From Cichorium intybus (taxonomy: Eukaryota; Streptophyta; Magnoliopsida; Asterales; Asteraceae): a stretch of DNA of 64,000 bases. Under the pieces are notes generated by a model. The model worked only from the letters and a program-made list of their open reading frames with translations, had not been told where the DNA came from and searched no databases. The stretch covers positions 78,493,894 through 78,557,893 of the forward strand of contig CM042010.1 of NCBI GenBank assembly GCA_023525715.1, written 5' to 3'. Made by a program: the position numbers and the translations under genes. Of this stretch, positions 48,201 through 58,625 are shown one piece after another (positions within the stretch are counted from its first letter, which is position 1; each line of letters opens with the position of its first letter).

Positions 48201-48752
48201 CCAATTCGTTAGGCGAAGATATAAGCGCCTAAGCGCGGTAATCTTCCGAATATGCGATATTTGTCATTTTACCGAAAAAATAATCGGACTATGAAATCAA
48301 ATACTAGACCATATTACGTTCCATAATAGTTGTTCCGATATTTCATATTTAATGTTTAAGGCAACTCGTAGTGAATCTAAATGTTCAAATCGTGTGTACA
48401 TTTATTGTTCCCAACTACTGAACTGCTGTAACTTTTACATACGAACTCCGTTTTCGACGTTCTATATGTCTGCGGATTCATGAGCACGAACACATCGTGT
48501 TATGAATATTACTTATATCAAAATAATATTTTTTTTGTTTATCGACTTTCTACGCTACTGTAATTTATTACACGTATTTATAATGTTTTACTCGATAATT
48601 GATTTCAATTAGCGCATGTAGTATTATAATATCCAATAATACAATGTAAAGGTTATGAAAATTACATTTCAACATTTTAACCTAATTTACACTTCAGTTG
48701 ACTTTCGTTGACTTTTACTGACTTTTGTTGACCGAATTTGACGGTTGTCACA
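45264..48752 (-). repeat. Element C right LTR (5' LTR in sense)
   Basis: 3489 bp, TGTCACACCCAC to GGTTGTCACA. It keeps the two segments deleted from the left LTR. Confidence 0.85.
45640..46140 (-). repeat. LTR minisatellite, C right LTR, about 8 copies
   Basis: Same unit of about 65-70 bp as in the left LTR. Reading frames rich in YKYGFTY are by-products. Confidence 0.85.
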
Positions 48753-48757
48753 CAAAT

Positions 48758-50224
48758 ACAAAGAGATTCATTTCAGTACAAACTAGGATAAAACATCACG
48801 TTAGGTAGTTATGTGAGACATTTCTTCACAGTACTAAAAGAAGTACACATTAAGTCATGGATTGTAACCTTAATCATTCATGAGCAAAATAGTTGTATGT
48901 TGATCTATATGGGACTGACAATCCCCATCTATGGTTGTTAGCTACAACTACGACCGACGAGTCAAAGGTGATTTATAGTTGTTAGCTACAACTACGACCC
49001 ACGAGTCAAAGGTGACAAATGTCTTAACACTACGACGCCTGAAAAACGTCGTGCCAGGCCATCAGGTCATAGTGAGGTTATAATAACTTACATGAACAAC
49101 AACGAATATCCTGGGTTTGGGGAAAAACATCTTCAAATGGTTTTATGCAAATATAAAACTACATGTTGCTTTATAAAAAATATAAGTATGGTTTTTTACT
49201 TATACATACGAGTTTTACGGAATTAAAACTACATTTCAGCAAGATACAAATATAAGTACGATTTTACTTATAGGTATGAGTTTTATGGTATTAAAACTAC
49301 ATTTTATCAAGTTACAAATATAAGTATGGTTCTACTTATACATTCGGGTTTTATGGAATTAAAACTATATTTTATCAAGACACAAATATAAGTACGGTTT
49401 ACTTATACATACGGGTTTTATGAAATTAAAACTATATTTTATCAAGATACAAATATAAGTACAATTTACTTATACATACGGGTTTTATGAAATTAAAACT
49501 ACATTTTATCAAGACACAATTATAAGTACGGTTTACTTATACATACGAGTTTTAGGGGATTAAAACTACATTTTATCAAGACACATATATAAGTACGGTT
49601 TTACTTATACATACGGGTTTTATGGAATTAAAACTACATTTTATCAAGAGACAAATATAAGTACGGTTTACTTATACATGCGGGTTTTATGGGATTAAAA
49701 CTACATTTTATCATGATACAAATATAAGTACGGTTTTACTTATACATATGGGTTTTATGGAATTAAAACTACACTTTATCAAGACACAAATATAAGTACG
49801 GTTTACTTATACATGCGAGTTTTATGGGATTAAAACTACATTTTATCAAGATACAAATATAAGTACGGTTTTACTTATATATATGGGTTTTATGGAATTA
49901 AAACTACATTTTATCAAGATACAAATAAGTATGGTTTTAGTTATACAAGGGTTTTAAGGATTTAAAACTACAATTACGATAAAGAAAATACTGTTTTTCT
50001 TGGTACATACACTATTGGTTTTCACAAAGGAAATACTGAGTTTCTCAATACAAAAATGTTATGAACTTACCAACGTAGTAATGTTGACACTTGTAAAATT
50101 ACTTGTATTCTCAGGTAATTAGTCAGGTACGACTAATCCTTTGGGATGGGACGCGAAGACGTCTCTTTTGATTATTTTGTTATCATACTGTAATTGGTTT
50201 GAAACAATAACGTTTGAACAATGT
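48758..50224 (+). repeat. LTR B, second segment
   Basis: Continues LTR B after the C insertion and ends at the aatgt word (50220-50224) where element E inserted. Confidence 0.85.
49140..49980 (+). repeat. LTR minisatellite, LTR B, about 13 copies
   Basis: Copies of AAAACTACATTTTATCAAGA and ATATAAGTACGGTTTACTTA. The larger count compared with C (about 8) accounts for most of the LTR length difference. Confidence 0.85.
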
Positions 50225-51674
50225 TGTAACGCCCCAATTTCAAAAAAAAATTAAAAATCATTTATTACCAAGGTTCCAATAAAACATTTATTCCGAAACA
50301 TAAAACTGTTCAACTTAATACTTAAATTAACAGCGGAAACATTTGAAAATACTAATATAGTTCATTGACATCAATCTCTTGAATGCGACGCGCTGCCGTC
50401 AAGCCTTGCCCTTCACTTTGTCGTTTGAATTACCTGAAATGTTATAAAATCAACGGGTAAGCTTAAAGCTTAGTGAGTCCACAAGTTACCATACATTCCC
50501 ACACATTAAACAACTCGTCCTCGAGAACGACCCGACCCTACCCGCCATACAACAGCTACGTGCGTCCATCATACAACAGCTATGGACACGGGAAGGTTCT
50601 ACCCATCATACAACAGCTATGGGTTCCCGGTTATGGCCCAGCCCATCATACAACAGCTATGGGACAAGGCAATAGTCCAACTCACCATACAACAGCTACG
50701 AGGGGACACGCATCAGTACTGAGCCCAACAACAAATAACCACATATATAGAGCAATCATATAACTGTAAACAACACACATGATGCCTAACATGCAACATC
50801 ATATAATAAGGTGAGGATACTCACCTGGTTCGAAACCGTGTAGATATTCTTTAATATCCCCACTTAGCTCGTCCACACACCTAAATCCCACACACATACA
50901 ACATATCAATTACTGACCAGGCTCTTATAGACCTGCCTAAAGGTTAGACTCAATATTTGCTATCAAACCGTGGTCAAAACTAAGTTCCTGGTCAAACAGT
51001 CGCTCGCCGCGGCGTGGCTCCTCATCCTACGCGCCGCGGCTATCATCGAATAAACACGGGGTTTCCGCCGAGTCCGCGCTGCTGTCATAGCCGGTCCGTG
51101 TCACGGCTCGTAACATTCCAAAATATTTTTAGCGTTTAACAGTACATCAATCGGCTAGGGTTTCACTCCAAATCCTTCCTGAGATCAGAAACTACCCTAA
51201 GATCACTTCCTTAGGGACATGCAAGTCTATTCATGTCCTTAGTCTAACCCTAAAGGTTACAGGTCATCTAAGACTACTACTTAAGGGATAACACCATAAA
51301 AACGGGATAAACTGAAATATCAGAAGGTAGATCCTCTTACCTTGCTTCTGGAAAATAGAGAAATGCACCCGACCGACTACAGCCTTTCCCCACGTTGTAT
51401 TTCTTCCTTCATGCCTCCAAAGCCTTGGAACCAAAGAGTCTCTGCTGAAACCAGACGCCTCTGTTCCAGAAAACTCCCAAAAACACGAACCCTAGGGCGG
51501 GGTCCCTTTATATAGGCGTTTAAATCCGAATTAGGGTTTTTCACCTTAGAGGCGCACCGCGTCGCGGGTTCTTTAGATCCGCGCCGTGCGTACAAATTTC
51601 ATGCGTTTCTGGATCCTTCCTAAAGCCGCGCCGCGGATTAGTCCGAGCCGCGACTCGGCGGAACGGGTGTTACA
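50225..51674 (-). repeat. Element E left LTR (3' LTR in sense)
   Basis: TGTAACGCCCC to GGGTGTTACA. It carries a TATA box at 51506-51515 (minus, CTATATAAAG), GC-rich palindromic stretches at 51550-51662, and a minisatellite built on CCATACAACAGCTATGGG at about 50540-50710. Confidence 0.9.
51506..51515 (-). promoter_or_regulatory. TATA box of the element E LTR
   Basis: The minus strand reads CTATATAAAG. The equivalent box is at 58314-58323 in the right LTR. Confidence 0.65.
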
Positions 51675-54600
51675 ATTCTCCCGAACTTAACTGGATTTCG
51701 TCCCCGAAATCCGTGCCGATAAATAATTTTGGATAATGCCTCCGCATTTCCTCCTCCGGTTCCCAAGTCCACTCGGACCCTTTTCGATGCTGCCACTGAA
51801 CCTTAACTAATCCTATTGTTTTATTTCGTAAAGTCTTTATCTTCCTTTCAATGATGGCAATTGGTCGCTCCACATAATTTAGGCGTTCATCTAATTGAAT
51901 AATATCCTCCAAAGGTACTATTGTAGATTCCTCAGTAATACACTTCCTGAGCTGCGAAACGTGGAACGTGTCATGAATCTGACTAAGCTGCTTGGGCAGC
52001 TCCAACCGGTAAGCCACCTTACCTACACGGGCGACAATTCGATATGGTCCAATGTACCTAGGGCCAAGCTTTCCTCGCTTCCTAAAACGAATAACTCCCT
52101 TCCAAGGTGACACCTTAAGAAGAACATAATCCCCAACTTGAAACTCGAGATCGGACCGTCGCCTATCCGCATAACTTTTCTGTCGACTTTGAGCCGTTAA
52201 CAATCTCTCCCGAACCTTCTGAATTAACTCAGTTGTCTTGAGCACCACCTCAGTACTACCCAATACCTACTGGCCAACCTCGCCCTAGCAAATAGGTGTC
52301 CGACATTTCCTTCCATACAACTTTTCAAAGGGAGCCCTGCCAATGCTCGCGTGATAACTGTTATTGTAAGAAAACTCAGCTAAAGGGAGATGGGAATCCC
52401 AACTCCCGCCAAAATCGATGACACATGCCCTAAGCATATCCTCCAGTGTTTGAATCGTCCTTTCACTCTGCCCATCCGTCTGAGGATGATATGCTGTGCT
52501 GAAATGAAGGCGAGTGCCTAATTCCTCATGAAACTTCTTCCAAAACCTTGACGTAAATCGGACATCCCGATCAGATATCACCGAGACCGGTATACCATGC
52601 CGAGAGATAATCTCATCTACGTAGACCTTAGCCAACTCCTTTGCAGAGCAAGTCTCTTGGATGGGGAGGAAATGAGCACTTTTAGTCAACCTATCCACGA
52701 TAACCCAAATAGTGTCCATATATCGAGGGGTCCTTGGCAACTTCGTGATGAAATCCATTGTGATATGCTCCCATTTCCATTCTGGGATCTCAAGAGGCTG
52801 CAATCTACCATGAGGCCGTTGGTGCTCGGCCTTGACCCTACGACAGGTCATGCATCTTTCGACAAACCCAGCTACTTCCCTCTTCATGCCTGGCCACCAA
52901 TAATATTCGCGCAGATCCCTATACATTTTAGTTGCTCCAGGGTGGATAGAGAACCTGGATTTATGTGCCTCCTGCAATAGGGTTTGACGAACCCCGCCTA
53001 GCTTCGGTACCCAAATCCTCTCATGGCAAGTTAACAAATCGCTACTATCTTTGACCATAGCTGCCAACTGACCCACAATTCTTTCACCTTTTTGATTTTC
53101 GCTCTTGCTTGCTTCCACCTGGGCTTTCCTAATCAGCGCAAGCAGCGGTGTCACAATTGTCATCCTTAGACAAAAGCCCCAAAGGGGTGTACCCGAAGCC
53201 TTACGACTTAACGCATCCGCTACCACATTGGCCTTTCCAAGGTGGTAGTGTATCTCACAATCATAGTCTTTCAATACATCTAACCATCTTCTCTGTCTCA
53301 TATTGAGGTTTGCCTGATCCATCAGGTACTTCAAACTCTTGTGGTCTGTGAAGATGGTGCACTTCACTCCATACAAATAGTGTCTCCAAATCTTGAAAGC
53401 GAAGACCACCGCTCCCAATTCCAAATCATGAGTAGGGTGGTTAGCTTCATGGGGCTTCAACTGTCGCGAGGCGTAAGCAATCACCTTGCCTCGTTGCATC
53501 AAGACTGCCCCCAATCCTGAGATAGATGCATCGCAATAAACTACCATGTCCTCCATGCCATCAGGCAAAGTCAAAACCGGAGCTTCACACAATTTCCGCC
53601 GCAAAGTCTCAAAAGCCTGTTGCTGCTCCTCACCCCACCGAAAAGCAGCATTTTTCTTAGTTAGCCGAGTCAAAGGTACCGAAACCTTTGAGAAGTCTTG
53701 GATGAAACGACGATAATAACCAGCCAGACCCAAGAAACTTCTAATCTTCGAGGGGGTCTTCGGGACCTTCCACCGCATCACGGCCTCCACCTTAGCCGGG
53801 TCTACCATGATTCCTTGCTTGTTAACGATGTGACCCAAAAACTGAACCTCCCTCAGCCAAAAGTCACACTTGGATAGCTTTGTATAAAGCTTCTCCTTCC
53901 TTAAGGTCTCCAATACTTCCCTTAAATGCTGTTCATGTTGCTCCCTGCTCCGAGAGTAGACTAAGATGTCGTCAATGAAAACTATAACCGACCGATCCAA
54001 CATCGGTCGACACACCCGATTCATTAAGTCCATAAAAGATGCAGGGGCATTGGTTAGTCCGAACGGCATCACTACAAACTCGAAGTGGCCGTACCTCGTC
54101 CTAAAAGCCGTTTTCGGGATGTCTTCCTCCCGTACTCGCATTTGATGGTATCCTGACCGCAAATCAATTTTTGAGAACCACGAGGCGCCCTGCAGTTGAT
54201 CGAATAAGTCATCGATGCGAGGTAATGTATATCGATTCTTCATCGTAAGCTTGTTCAGCTCACGATAATCTATGCACATCCTATTGGAACCATCCTTCTT
54301 CTTAACAAACAAAATAGGCGCTCCCTACGGTAAGCAACTGGGTCGAATAAATCCCTTATCTAATAATTCCCGAAGTTGAATAGACAACTCCAACATCTCT
54401 AGAGGCGCAAGACGATACGGTGCTTTAGCTATTGGAGCCGCACCGGGAGTTAAGTCGATCTTAAATTCCACCTGTCTCTCTGGCGGTACGCCAGGCAGGT
54501 CCTCGGGAAACACATCAGGAAAATCCCGAACCACCGGTATATCACATGCTTTCTACTGTGGCTTCTTTTCTCGTACGTCTAAAACATAAGCCACAAATCC

Positions 54601-55016
54601 CGATCCTCCATGTTGAAAATGTCAGCGTGCTCTAGCAGCTGAACAGAAAGCTGCACCCTTATTCCTCCTCTCACCCTGCACAACCAGCTCTCCCCCACTT
54701 GGGGTTTGAATCCACACTCGTTTGTTCTTACAATCAATCCATGATTCATGCCGACCCAACCAATCCATACCGATGATGACTCGAGAGTCACCCAACGGTA
54801 TATGGATGAGATCGATTGGAAACTTTATTCCTTGAATCACTACTTCGCATCCCCGATAAACACTAGTCGCTTGCACGGTTTTATCATCCGCAATTTCTAC
54901 TTCTAACGGCTGAAGAAGAGTTCCTAAAGCAATACCGAAACCCTTTCCCAACACGGCAGACACAAAAGAATGACTAGCACCCGAATGAAATAGTACAAAG
55001 GTAGGCGTAGAGTTGA
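51670..55016 (-). pseudogene. Element E protease-RT-RNase H-integrase-chromodomain polyprotein
   Basis: One frame throughout. The protease starts near 54990 with LFHSGASHSF, where family members have Asp instead of the first His, and includes GMDWLG. After the PDVFPEDLPG linker comes RT with DYRELNKL, MPFGLTNAP and FIDD (codons near 53977-53968), then RNase H from VVYCDAS to VADALSRK. Integrase has an HHCC zinc region (HPGATKMY and CMTC), a DDE core with MDFITKLPR, ISDRDVRF and SERTIQ, a GPY/F-type segment, and a chromodomain-like tail with VKVQWQHRKGSEWTWEP. In-frame stops lie at 54622, about 54552, 54325, 52285 and about 52267. At 54325 and 52285 they replace a conserved Trp. About 1100 codons otherwise read cleanly, so decay is recent. 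Confidence 0.88.
51675..51690 (-). promoter_or_regulatory. Polypurine tract of element E, inside the pol reading frame
   Basis: Sense AGTTCGGGAGAAT lies against the 3' LTR and at the same time encodes the last residues SSGEL of pol. The TAA stop is formed by the first bases of the LTR (51670-51672). Confidence 0.7.
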
Positions 55017-55096
55017 CTAAGAATGTTCGTAATCAATGCATAATAGACACATTAATTACACACACCACAAACACGAGGCAAGTAAAGAAAGAGTAC
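55017..55096 (-). other. Possible 80-nt intron or insertion between gag and protease in element E
   Basis: The gag and protease frames differ by two. A stretch with GT and AG ends, 80 nt long (two more than a multiple of three), separates them and would restore the frame if removed. Element B has no such segment at the same place. An insertion of slightly different extent is equally possible. Confidence 0.4.
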
Positions 55097-56237
55097 CCGT
55101 GACGACGTCGGGCGCATCCTGTGCCTCCTCGGCGGTCATGACGAATGCTCGACCCTTGGTCTTAGGGGCTTCCCCTTTCCCCTGCCTACCATCGGTAATC
55201 CGGAGTGTAGTGGGTGCCGGATTCTGAACCACTCCCTGAGTCAGACGGGGACATTGGGCCTTGAAGTGGCCTACCTGATTACAATTAAAACAAATCTTGA
55301 CCTCTTGACGGCAATCTTTAGCATCGTGGCCCTCCTTCCCACACTTATGGCATATTAACACCCAGCAACGCCCCTCATGATTCCTTCCACATTTACCACA
55401 CTTACCATGGCTCCTTTGCCCTTGCTTTCCCTAATCTACCCCTCGAAATTTCTTCGACACCTGCTGAGTCTGAGTAGGCGCCGGACGCTTCTGCTTTTGT
55501 TGGGTTTCCAGTTCCAACTCTCGGGCCCGAGCGGCTGCTATCATATCAGTAAGAGTTTGGTGCCTAGCAGCAGACACAAATTCCCGAATGTCTGTGCGAA
55601 GCATTGCCAAGTATCGTGTCATCCTCATGCGCTCGGTTGCCGCAAACTCTGGACAGAAGAGGGCTCGCTCATTAAACTTTTTGGTGATCTCCGTCACCGT
55701 CTCAGTAGTCTGGGTCAGATTCAGGTATTCCTGCGCCAAGCGTTCCATTTCCACCTGTGGAACATACTCCAGTTTGAACTGTTCCTTAAACTGCGGCCAC
55801 GTAATGGCATCCAACTGAGCAGGAGTGAGATCTTTCGTTCGTATTTCCCACCAATCTTTTGCACCCTCTCTTAGAAGATTCACTGCAAATGTTACCTTGG
55901 AGTTCTCAGGACACGAACAGGTGCGGAAGGCACCTTCTACCGCAGAAATCCACCGCATACTGACAATCGGATCCCTGCCCCCATCGAACATCGGAGGCGA
56001 ACAAGCCGAAAAGTCCTTGTAACTTGCATCCCTAGCACGTGATGTGCCCTGAGTAGCCAGTCGCTCCTCGAGCATTGCCCATAGCTCAGCCTTAATCGTA
56101 TCAAAGAACTGAGGTATCGCAGCCAACACTTCTCGCGAAACCTCCTCCGCTATCAGGTTACGGAGATTTTCATCAGTCGGTCCTCCCCCACTCGAGGCAC
56201 CCGCATCTGGTCTACCGTTACTTCGAGTGACTGCCAT
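55097..56237 (-). pseudogene. Element E gag (capsid and zinc knuckles)
   Basis: Starts at ATG 56237 (MAVTRSNGRPDAG). The upstream in-frame extension to 56279 is not needed. It has a low-complexity N-terminus, a helical region EEVSREVLAAIPQFF, and the retrotransposon gag core with KDWWEIRTKDL and WPQFKEQFKLEYVPQVEM. A Gln/Lys-rich linker follows, then a TAG at 55431-55433. Beyond it the same frame holds two CCHC knuckles, CHKCGKEGHDAKDC and CFNCNQVGHFKAQC, preceded by a CGKCGRNHEGRC variant. The protein would form the particle and bind element RNA. One stop separates capsid from nucleocapsid, so this copy cannot make a full gag. Confidence 0.85.
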
Positions 56238-56340
56238 TCTGAAATGCGCAATAGTTTCTAATATCAATACTCGGGTCACTCCTATCTACCCGACTACTTG
56301 ACTTTCTAGGACTTTGGTTGACTACTCTTGACTCAAGCGT

Positions 56341-56393
56341 GAATCCTGTGCTTTCGGTAATACTGGCCTGGTACTACCTTCCACACCTATTCG
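56341..56393 (-). promoter_or_regulatory. Leader hairpin of element E
   Basis: Stem 56356-56363 with 56371-56378 (sense GGUAGUAC and GUAUUACC, eight pairs, one G-U). The loop is CAGGCCA with a GGCC core. It lies about 105 nt upstream of the gag ATG. In the antisense RNA the wobble would be an A-C mismatch. Confidence 0.65.
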
Positions 56394-57004
56394 CCTTTAT
56401 TCCAAGTTCATCAATCATCCTCCTAAAATGTCACACACACTAAACCATTTCCTATGACTCATGTGGTCATGCACCGTGGTTCCTAATCTTTTGATCTAAC
56501 TCTCCATCTCACACGTGCCTAAGAGAACTATTGCTAATGTTGTCGAGTCGCCTCACGGACGCACAGCCGTACACAATCAGAAATAAGATAGACGTTCGAA
56601 TAACTGATCTACCCTAAAGTCACAACCAAACAAGGAACAGCCAGTAAGGCCAGACCAAGAATTCTCAGGCTATCTTACCCTAATTGTATATAACCTACCA
56701 GCATTCACTAAGCAACCTAATGACAGTAGCATAAAATTCCAAAGCAGCACATATGGCACAAAACAGTCTACAGAGTATATTATCCACGTAACTTTACATC
56801 CTAGCACAATACATTTTATCACATAAAACAAACTTGGCATGGGTAATTGGGAATCACAAAACTTACTTGAGCACGGCTGACGGTTCGCATCGTATCTTCT
56901 TTTACTTTAATTTAACCTTCCAAAAACATATTCTTAACAAAATCGCTCAGTCCTAAGTTTGAGTTTGGATTCCCAATACAGTTCATCCAAATCCCTCAAA
57001 CCAA
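56394..57004 (-). other. Element E leader between PBS and the hairpin
   Basis: Non-coding, homologous in patches to the leaders of element D (for example AAACAAGGAACAGCC in both). No reading frame is recognised. Confidence 0.6.
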
Positions 57005-57017
57005 GGCTCTGATACCA
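57005..57017 (-). promoter_or_regulatory. Primer binding site of element E (tRNA-iMet)
   Basis: The minus strand reads TGGTATCAGAGCC, three bases from the LTR start at 57021. Confidence 0.85.
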
Positions 57018-57020
57018 ATT

Positions 57021-58481
57021 TGTAACGCCCCAATTTCAAAAAAATTTTAAAAATCATTTATTACCAAGGTTCCAATAAAACATTTATTCCGAAACATAAA
57101 ACTGTTCAACTTAATACTTAAATTAACAGCGAAAACATTTGAAAATACTAATATAGTTCATTGATATCAATCTCTTGAATGCGACGCGCTGCCGTCAAAC
57201 CTTGCCCTTCCCTTTGTCGTTTGAATTACCTGAAATGTTATAAAATCAACGGGTAAGCTTAAAGCTTAGTGAGTCCACAAGTTACCATACATGCCCACAC
57301 ATTAAACAACCCGTCCTCGAGAACAGCTATGGACACATGAAGGTTCTACCCGCCATACAACAACTACGGGCGTCCATCATACAATAGCTATGGACACATG
57401 AAGGTTCTACCCATCATACAACAGCTATGGGTTCCCGGTTATGGCCCAGCCCATCATACAACAACTATGGGACAAGGGAATAGTCCAACTCGCCATACAA
57501 CAGCTATGAGGGGACACGCATCAGTACTGAGCCTAACAACAAATAACCACATATATAGAGCAATCATATAACTGTAAACAACACACAAGATGCCTAACAT
57601 GCAACATCATATAATAAGGTGAGGATACTCACCTGGTTCGAAACCGTGTAGATATTCTTTAATATCCCCACTTAACTCGTCCACACACCAAAATCCCACA
57701 CACATACAACATATCAATTACTGACCAGGCTCTTACAGACCTGCCTAAAGGTTAGACTCAATATTTGCTATCAAACCGTGGTCAAAACTAAGTTCCTGGT
57801 TAAACAGTCGCTTGCCGCGGCGTGGCTCCTCATCCTACGCGCCGCGGCTATCATCGAATAAACACGGGGTTTCTGCCAAGTCCGTGCAGCTGACATAGCC
57901 AGTCCACGTCGCGGCTCGTAACATTCCAAAATATTTTTAGCGTTTAACAGTACATCAATCGGCTAGGGTTTCACTCCAAACCCTTCCTGAGATCAGAAAC
58001 TATCCTAAGATCACTTCCTTAGGGACATGCGAGTCTATTTATGTCCTTAGTCTAACCCTAAGGGTTACAAGTCATCTAAGACTACTACTTAAGGGATAAC
58101 ACCATAAAAACGGGATAAACTGAAATATCAGAAGGTAGATCCTCTTACCTTGCTTCTGGAAAACACAGAAATGCACCCGATCGACTACAGCCTTTCCCCA
58201 CGTTGTATTTCTTCGTTCAAGCCTCCAAAGCCTTGGAACCAAAGAGTCTCTGCTGAAACCAGATGCCTCTGTTCCAGAAAACTCCCAAAAACACGAACCC
58301 TAGGGCGGGGTCCCTTTATATAGGCGTTTAAATCCAAATTGGGTTTTTCACCTTAGAGGTGCACCGCGTCGCGGGTTCTTTAGAACCGCGCCGCGCGTAC
58401 AAATTTCATGCGTTTCTGGATGCTTCCTAAAGCCGCGTCGTGGATTAGTCCGAGCCGCGACTCGGCGGAACGGGTCTTACA
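57021..58481 (-). repeat. Element E right LTR (5' LTR in sense)
   Basis: 1461 bp, starting TGTAACGCCCC and ending GGGTCTTACA. It differs from the left LTR by scattered substitutions and a rearranged CAACAGCTATGG minisatellite (about 57330-57510). It is therefore older than element F. Confidence 0.9.
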
Positions 58482-58486
58482 AATGT

Positions 58487-58610
58487 AACTTTCCAATTAT
58501 AATGTATGATGGTTGTTTATCTACTTATGTTTCAATGTATGCAATGGTTGTGATACTATGTTTGGTTCCGCCTTCCGACGATTCTGCCATCGTGGTTTAG
58601 GGGTGTGACA
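58487..58610 (+). repeat. LTR B, third segment
   Basis: Last 124 bp of the B 5' LTR, ending GGGGTGTGACA. It completes the LTR split by C and E. Confidence 0.85.
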
Positions 58611-58613
58611 GAT

Positions 58614-58625
58614 TGGTATCAGAGC
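58614..58625 (+). promoter_or_regulatory. Primer binding site of element B (tRNA-iMet)
   Basis: TGGTATCAGAGC, three bases after the LTR end. Confidence 0.85.

Larger units (their letters stand above)
28920..48752 (-). mobile_element. Element C: minus-strand gypsy element inserted in LTR B
   Basis: Same family as B, opposite orientation. A perfect 5-bp duplication caaat flanks it (28915-28919 and 48753-48757), and LTR B reads through when C is removed. Order on plus: LTR, PPT region (duplicated), degenerate pol, element D, leader, PBS, LTR. Pol carries many frameshifts and a protease deletion, and gag is not recognisable. Confidence 0.9.
50225..58481 (-). mobile_element. Element E: nearly complete minus-strand Ty3/gypsy chromovirus-type element
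   Basis: 8257 bp, flanked by a perfect aatgt duplication (50220-50224 and 58482-58486) inside LTR B. LTRs are 1450 and 1461 bp. PBS, gag, protease, RT, RNase H, integrase, chromodomain-like tail and PPT appear in the standard Ty3/gypsy order. The motifs resemble the Tekay/Del lineage. Premature stops and an altered protease residue make this copy inactive. Confidence 0.92.
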
